From assembly GCF_002591915.1 (NCBI RefSeq), contig NZ_NIHB01000004.1, positions 22,678 through 79,227 on the forward strand: a stretch of DNA of 56,550 nt, in the 5' to 3' direction. The DNA comes from Marinicella litoralis. Its GTDB lineage: Bacteria > Pseudomonadota > Gammaproteobacteria > Xanthomonadales > Marinicellaceae. Below are positions 53,683 to 56,550 of this stretch, piece by piece (position 1 is the stretch's first letter; each line of letters opens with the position of its first letter). The notes under the pieces were generated by a model. That model was not told where the DNA came from. It did not search any database and saw only the letters and a list, made by a program, of their open reading frames with translations. The position numbers were made by a program, and so were the translations under genes.

Positions 53683-56550
53683 ATGAAAAAATGCAATGCA
53701 TTTTGTGTGGCAATTATGTTGGTAATAAGCTCAGTGGCTTATTCAGACATAACGGGAACTATTTATAGAGATTTTGACGCTGACGGCCAACAGGCATTGT
53801 TAGAACCCGGATTAGCAGGCGTATTAATTAATGCTTACGATGCAACGGGTGCAGTGGTTGGAAACTCCCCTCAAACTTCTGCCTTTGATGGAAGCTATAC
53901 ACTGACAGGAATTTCATCTGATGTAAGGGTTGAGTTTACATTACCTATTGATGGTTCTTTGGATTTTATAAAAAATGGTGCTATTGGAACGAATAACAGC
54001 ACATCTGTTGTTTTTGCTACTGATGGACAAATTATCGATTATGGCTTCAACAACCCTTCTGATTTTTGCGAGTCAGACCCTCAGTTAACTTCATCATGTT
54101 TTGTAAATGGAGATCCATTGCCTGCCATGAGCCCTGCAGGAGCATTGGATGTATTGGTTACATGGCCCAGGTCTAGAGTGGGCAACAGCACACCACCTGA
54201 TCACATTGCATTCGGAAGAGAGTTAGGTTCTGTTTGGGGTTTAACATGGGACAATGAAAGAGAAATTTTGTTTGCTTCGGCTTTTTTAAGAAGGCATGCC
54301 GGTATGGGCCCAGACGGCATGGGGGGAATTTATCAAATTGATTTGTCAAATATGGCATCTCCAGTTATATCTAGTTTCTTGGCTGTTCCTAATGTAGGTC
54401 TAGATCCACGGGTTGAGGATATGGTTCCTTTACCAACAGATCCAACAGCACAAAGCGAAGATACCACGGCATTTGACAGTGTGGGTAAACGATCATTGGG
54501 AGATATGGATATTTCGGATGACAACAGTACCTTATATGTTATGAATCTAAACACACAATCACTGATCAGTATAGACATTGATACAGCTGTAATTACCAAT
54601 ACTTTCCCTGTTACAAATCCAGGTTGTGCTGCCGCCAGTGATGTGCGTCCTTTTGGTGTTGAGTTCCATGATGGGGAAGTCTATATCGGTGTAGTTTGTT
54701 CAGCTGAATCTACCAATGACACCAATGATTTAGATGCCTATGTGTTGCGTCTTAATGCTGGTGTTTTTGTTAATCATTTTGGACCCATAAATATGGATTA
54801 CCCAAGAACCAATGCTTTTAATAACGCTGCTGGTTTGATTCCATGGAATCCTTGGTCTGCAACATTTCAAACCACGGCAACATCTGGCTTTGATGGCTCA
54901 GATGTTAATTCTGTCTATCCACAACCAGTTTTGTCTGATATTGAATTTGATTCTATAGATGGTTCTATGATTTTGGGCTTCTTAGATAGACAGGGAGTAC
55001 AAACGGGCGCTATGAATTTAACGCCTGATGGAACACAAACTGTGCAAACAATTGCTGCAGGGGATATTTTACGGGTGTGTTCCAATGGAATGGGTGGTTA
55101 TGTGCTTGAAAATTCTGGAGTTTGTTTGGGCAATGGTTCAGGAACCAATGCAGGCGATGGACCTGGTGGTGGAGAATACTACGACAATGAATTTTTTAGT
55201 AATCATAAAGAAACTTCGATTGGTGGCTTATCTCATATACCAGGCACCAATGAAGTGGTTTCTACTGTAATGGACCCATTTGCTTTTAGATCAGGCGGTG
55301 TCAGAATTTTTAATAACTTCAATGGTGGCTTAATTGATGGATTTGAGGTCTATGAGATTGATGCCGTAGGGACTTTTGGAAAAGCAGTTGGGCTAGGTGA
55401 TGTCGAATTAATGTGTGGTCCTCCACCCATGGAAATTGGTAATAGGGTATGGTGTGACAATGGTTCTGGTGTGTCCGCCAATGATGGTAATGGTATACAA
55501 GACCCAGGCGAAGCAGGGGTCAGTGGCGTGAATTTAACTCTGACTTGCGGGACAGAAAGCGCAGATGTTTTAACAGATGGTTCAGGTCATTATTTATTTA
55601 CAGATCCAGTTTGGTCTGCTTCTGGCAATTCTTTAAGTTCGGTTATTCCCAGAGACAGCAGCTGTACAGTTAGTATCGACATGACGGTTCCTGCCAATGA
55701 TACTGCAGTAATGAGTGCATGTGGGTTAATTACGCCAACCCAACTTAATGCAACTTCTGCTTTGTTAAATGATGAAATTAGGGACAGTAATGGCAGTACA
55801 ACAATGCCTTCAATGATTGTGGCAATGGTTAATACCACAGGAGTTAATACCACAGGTGGCCCAGGTGAAAATGATCACACCATTGATTTTGGATTTGGTC
55901 CAACTTTGCAATTAGGTGACTTCGTTTGGTTTGACACCAATCAAGATGGTATCCAAGATGGCGGTGAACCAGGTGTTAATGGTGTGACGGTCAACTTATA
56001 TGACAACGCCACCTGTACCGCGCCCATTTTTATGACTACCACCACGCTCAATGGTGGACTACCTGCTGCTGATGGTTATTACAATTTTGGACCATTGTTC
56101 CCAGGTAGTTATTGTGTTGAGTTCAGTGATTTGCCAGCAGGTCATCAATTCACCGTGAATGATACCCCGCCTGATGATGCAGTTGATTCAGATGCCAATC
56201 CACTTAATGGACAAGTAGCTAATATTAACTTAATGGCTGATGATTTCAGCATTGATGCCGGGATATTCCTTAATGGTTCAATTTCAGGTGTAACCTGGTG
56301 TGAAAGTACGACCAATGCCAACACCAGTTATGATCCAGGTGACAGCGACACTTTACTGCCTAACATTCAAGTGACTTTGTATGAAGATGCCAATTGTTCT
56401 GATACGGTTGATGGGTCAGATGCAACGACCGCTGTTTCCATGGACACCAATGCCTCTGGTGCTTACTTGTTCAGTAATTTACCTGTGGGTCCAGTCGGTA
56501 ATGCCTTGTGTTACATCACAGAAGTTGATGTCAATGACACTGATTTGAAT
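53683..56550 (+). CDS. Large secreted protein with SdrD B-like repeats, 3' end beyond window
   Basis: An uninterrupted frame of 956 codons from ATG 53683 to the right edge, read codon by codon without a stop. Signal peptide 1-22 (ends V-A-Y-S). Residues 23-125 are a first B-like domain (I-T-G-T-I-Y-R-D-F-D-A-D-G-Q-Q). About 150-575 resemble a propeller-like region (V-W-G-L-T-W-D-N, I-Y-Q-I-D-L-S-N, D-M-D-I-S-D-D-N-S-T-L-Y-V). Then come SdrD B-like domains opening with I-G-N-R-V-W-C-D-N-G (about 585), L-G-D-F-V-W-F-D-T-N-Q-D-G-I-Q-D (about 745) and I-S-G-V-T-W-C-E (about 866). Probably a surface or secreted adhesin-like protein. Its C-terminus is not visible. Confidence 0.85.
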   Translation, partial: MKKCNAFCVAIMLVISSVAYSDITGTIYRDFDADGQQALLEPGLAGVLINAYDATGAVVGNSPQTSAFDGSYTLTGISSDVRVEFTLPIDGSLDFIKNGAIGTNNSTSVVFATDGQIIDYGFNNPSDFCESDPQLTSSCFVNGDPLPAMSPAGALDVLVTWPRSRVGNSTPPDHIAFGRELGSVWGLTWDNEREILFASAFLRRHAGMGPDGMGGIYQIDLSNMASPVISSFLAVPNVGLDPRVEDMVPLPTDPTAQSEDTTAFDSVGKRSLGDMDISDDNSTLYVMNLNTQSLISIDIDTAVITNTFPVTNPGCAAASDVRPFGVEFHDGEVYIGVVCSAESTNDTNDLDAYVLRLNAGVFVNHFGPINMDYPRTNAFNNAAGLIPWNPWSATFQTTATSGFDGSDVNSVYPQPVLSDIEFDSIDGSMILGFLDRQGVQTGAMNLTPDGTQTVQTIAAGDILRVCSNGMGGYVLENSGVCLGNGSGTNAGDGPGGGEYYDNEFFSNHKETSIGGLSHIPGTNEVVSTVMDPFAFRSGGVRIFNNFNGGLIDGFEVYEIDAVGTFGKAVGLGDVELMCGPPPMEIGNRVWCDNGSGVSANDGNGIQDPGEAGVSGVNLTLTCGTESADVLTDGSGHYLFTDPVWSASGNSLSSVIPRDSSCTVSIDMTVPANDTAVMSACGLITPTQLNATSALLNDEIRDSNGSTTMPSMIVAMVNTTGVNTTGGPGENDHTIDFGFGPTLQLGDFVWFDTNQDGIQDGGEPGVNGVTVNLYDNATCTAPIFMTTTTLNGGLPAADGYYNFGPLFPGSYCVEFSDLPAGHQFTVNDTPPDDAVDSDANPLNGQVANINLMADDFSIDAGIFLNGSISGVTWCESTTNANTSYDPGDSDTLLPNIQVTLYEDANCSDTVDGSDATTAVSMDTNASGAYLFSNLPVGPVGNALCYITEVDVNDTDLN

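Overview
The window looks like chromosome of a moderately AT-rich (about 40% GC by eye) marine-type gammaproteobacterium. The essential genes (secA, dapD, dapE, dusA, metK, ahcY, rpe, purC, typA) are gammaproteobacterial in type. Secreted proteins ending in a short IFxxGFE-like tail, together with DUF6502-like and LysM/FecR genes, recall the Marinicella / Lysobacterales group. That placement is an inference from remembered protein features, not a database match. No tRNA, rRNA, CRISPR array, transposase or phage gene was seen.

Layout. 1-218: an intergenic tandem repeat cut by the left edge. 326-4186: secreted proteins (a PQQ sugar-dehydrogenase-like propeller, a small periplasmic protein, an Ig/cadherin-like protein). 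4275-9563: a lipopolysaccharide assembly block (ELM1-like protein, small zinc protein, GT4, O-antigen ligase, GT2, lipid A acyltransferase). 9680-13376: an orphan membrane protein, a DUF962/Mpo1 protein, purC, djlA and rpe. 13386-16606: a tight operon of PepSY-like protein, response regulator, histidine kinase and mazG. 16607-18985: two hairpins sharing a GT-rich loop, then a minus-strand operon (EAL protein, DUF6502-like regulator, small secreted protein with four SxxEGTG-type repeats). 19170-23689: mutT, secA, an M23 peptidase and the divergent dciA. 23800-27956: dapD, an ArsC/Spx-like gene, dapE, dusA and an amidinotransferase-fold enzyme. 28166-35294: DUF1761, a BNR-repeat secreted protein, a small lipoprotein, then a signalling cassette of transmembrane Ser/Thr kinase, Ig-like secreted protein and LysM-FecR protein. 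35352-38279: typA and htpX. 38413-46258: two large divergent secreted proteins sharing an inverted repeat between them, DUF3592, and a membrane winged-helix/TPR regulator. 46362-51692: a SAM-cycle block (metK, ahcY, metF) followed by a class V aminotransferase-fold enzyme. 51844-53371: an acyltransferase and a protein made of exact 25-residue repeats. 53683-end: a large SdrD B-like secreted protein open at the right edge.

The most noteworthy signals are: the EGTG-repeat protein, whose DNA copies differ only at synonymous third positions, beside DUF6502 and EAL genes; the twin GT-loop hairpins at the 3' ends of two convergent genes; a shared C-terminal tail on four unrelated secreted proteins; the 25-residue repeat protein; the kinase/LysM-FecR cassette; and an intrinsic terminator whose T-run touches the metF start codon.
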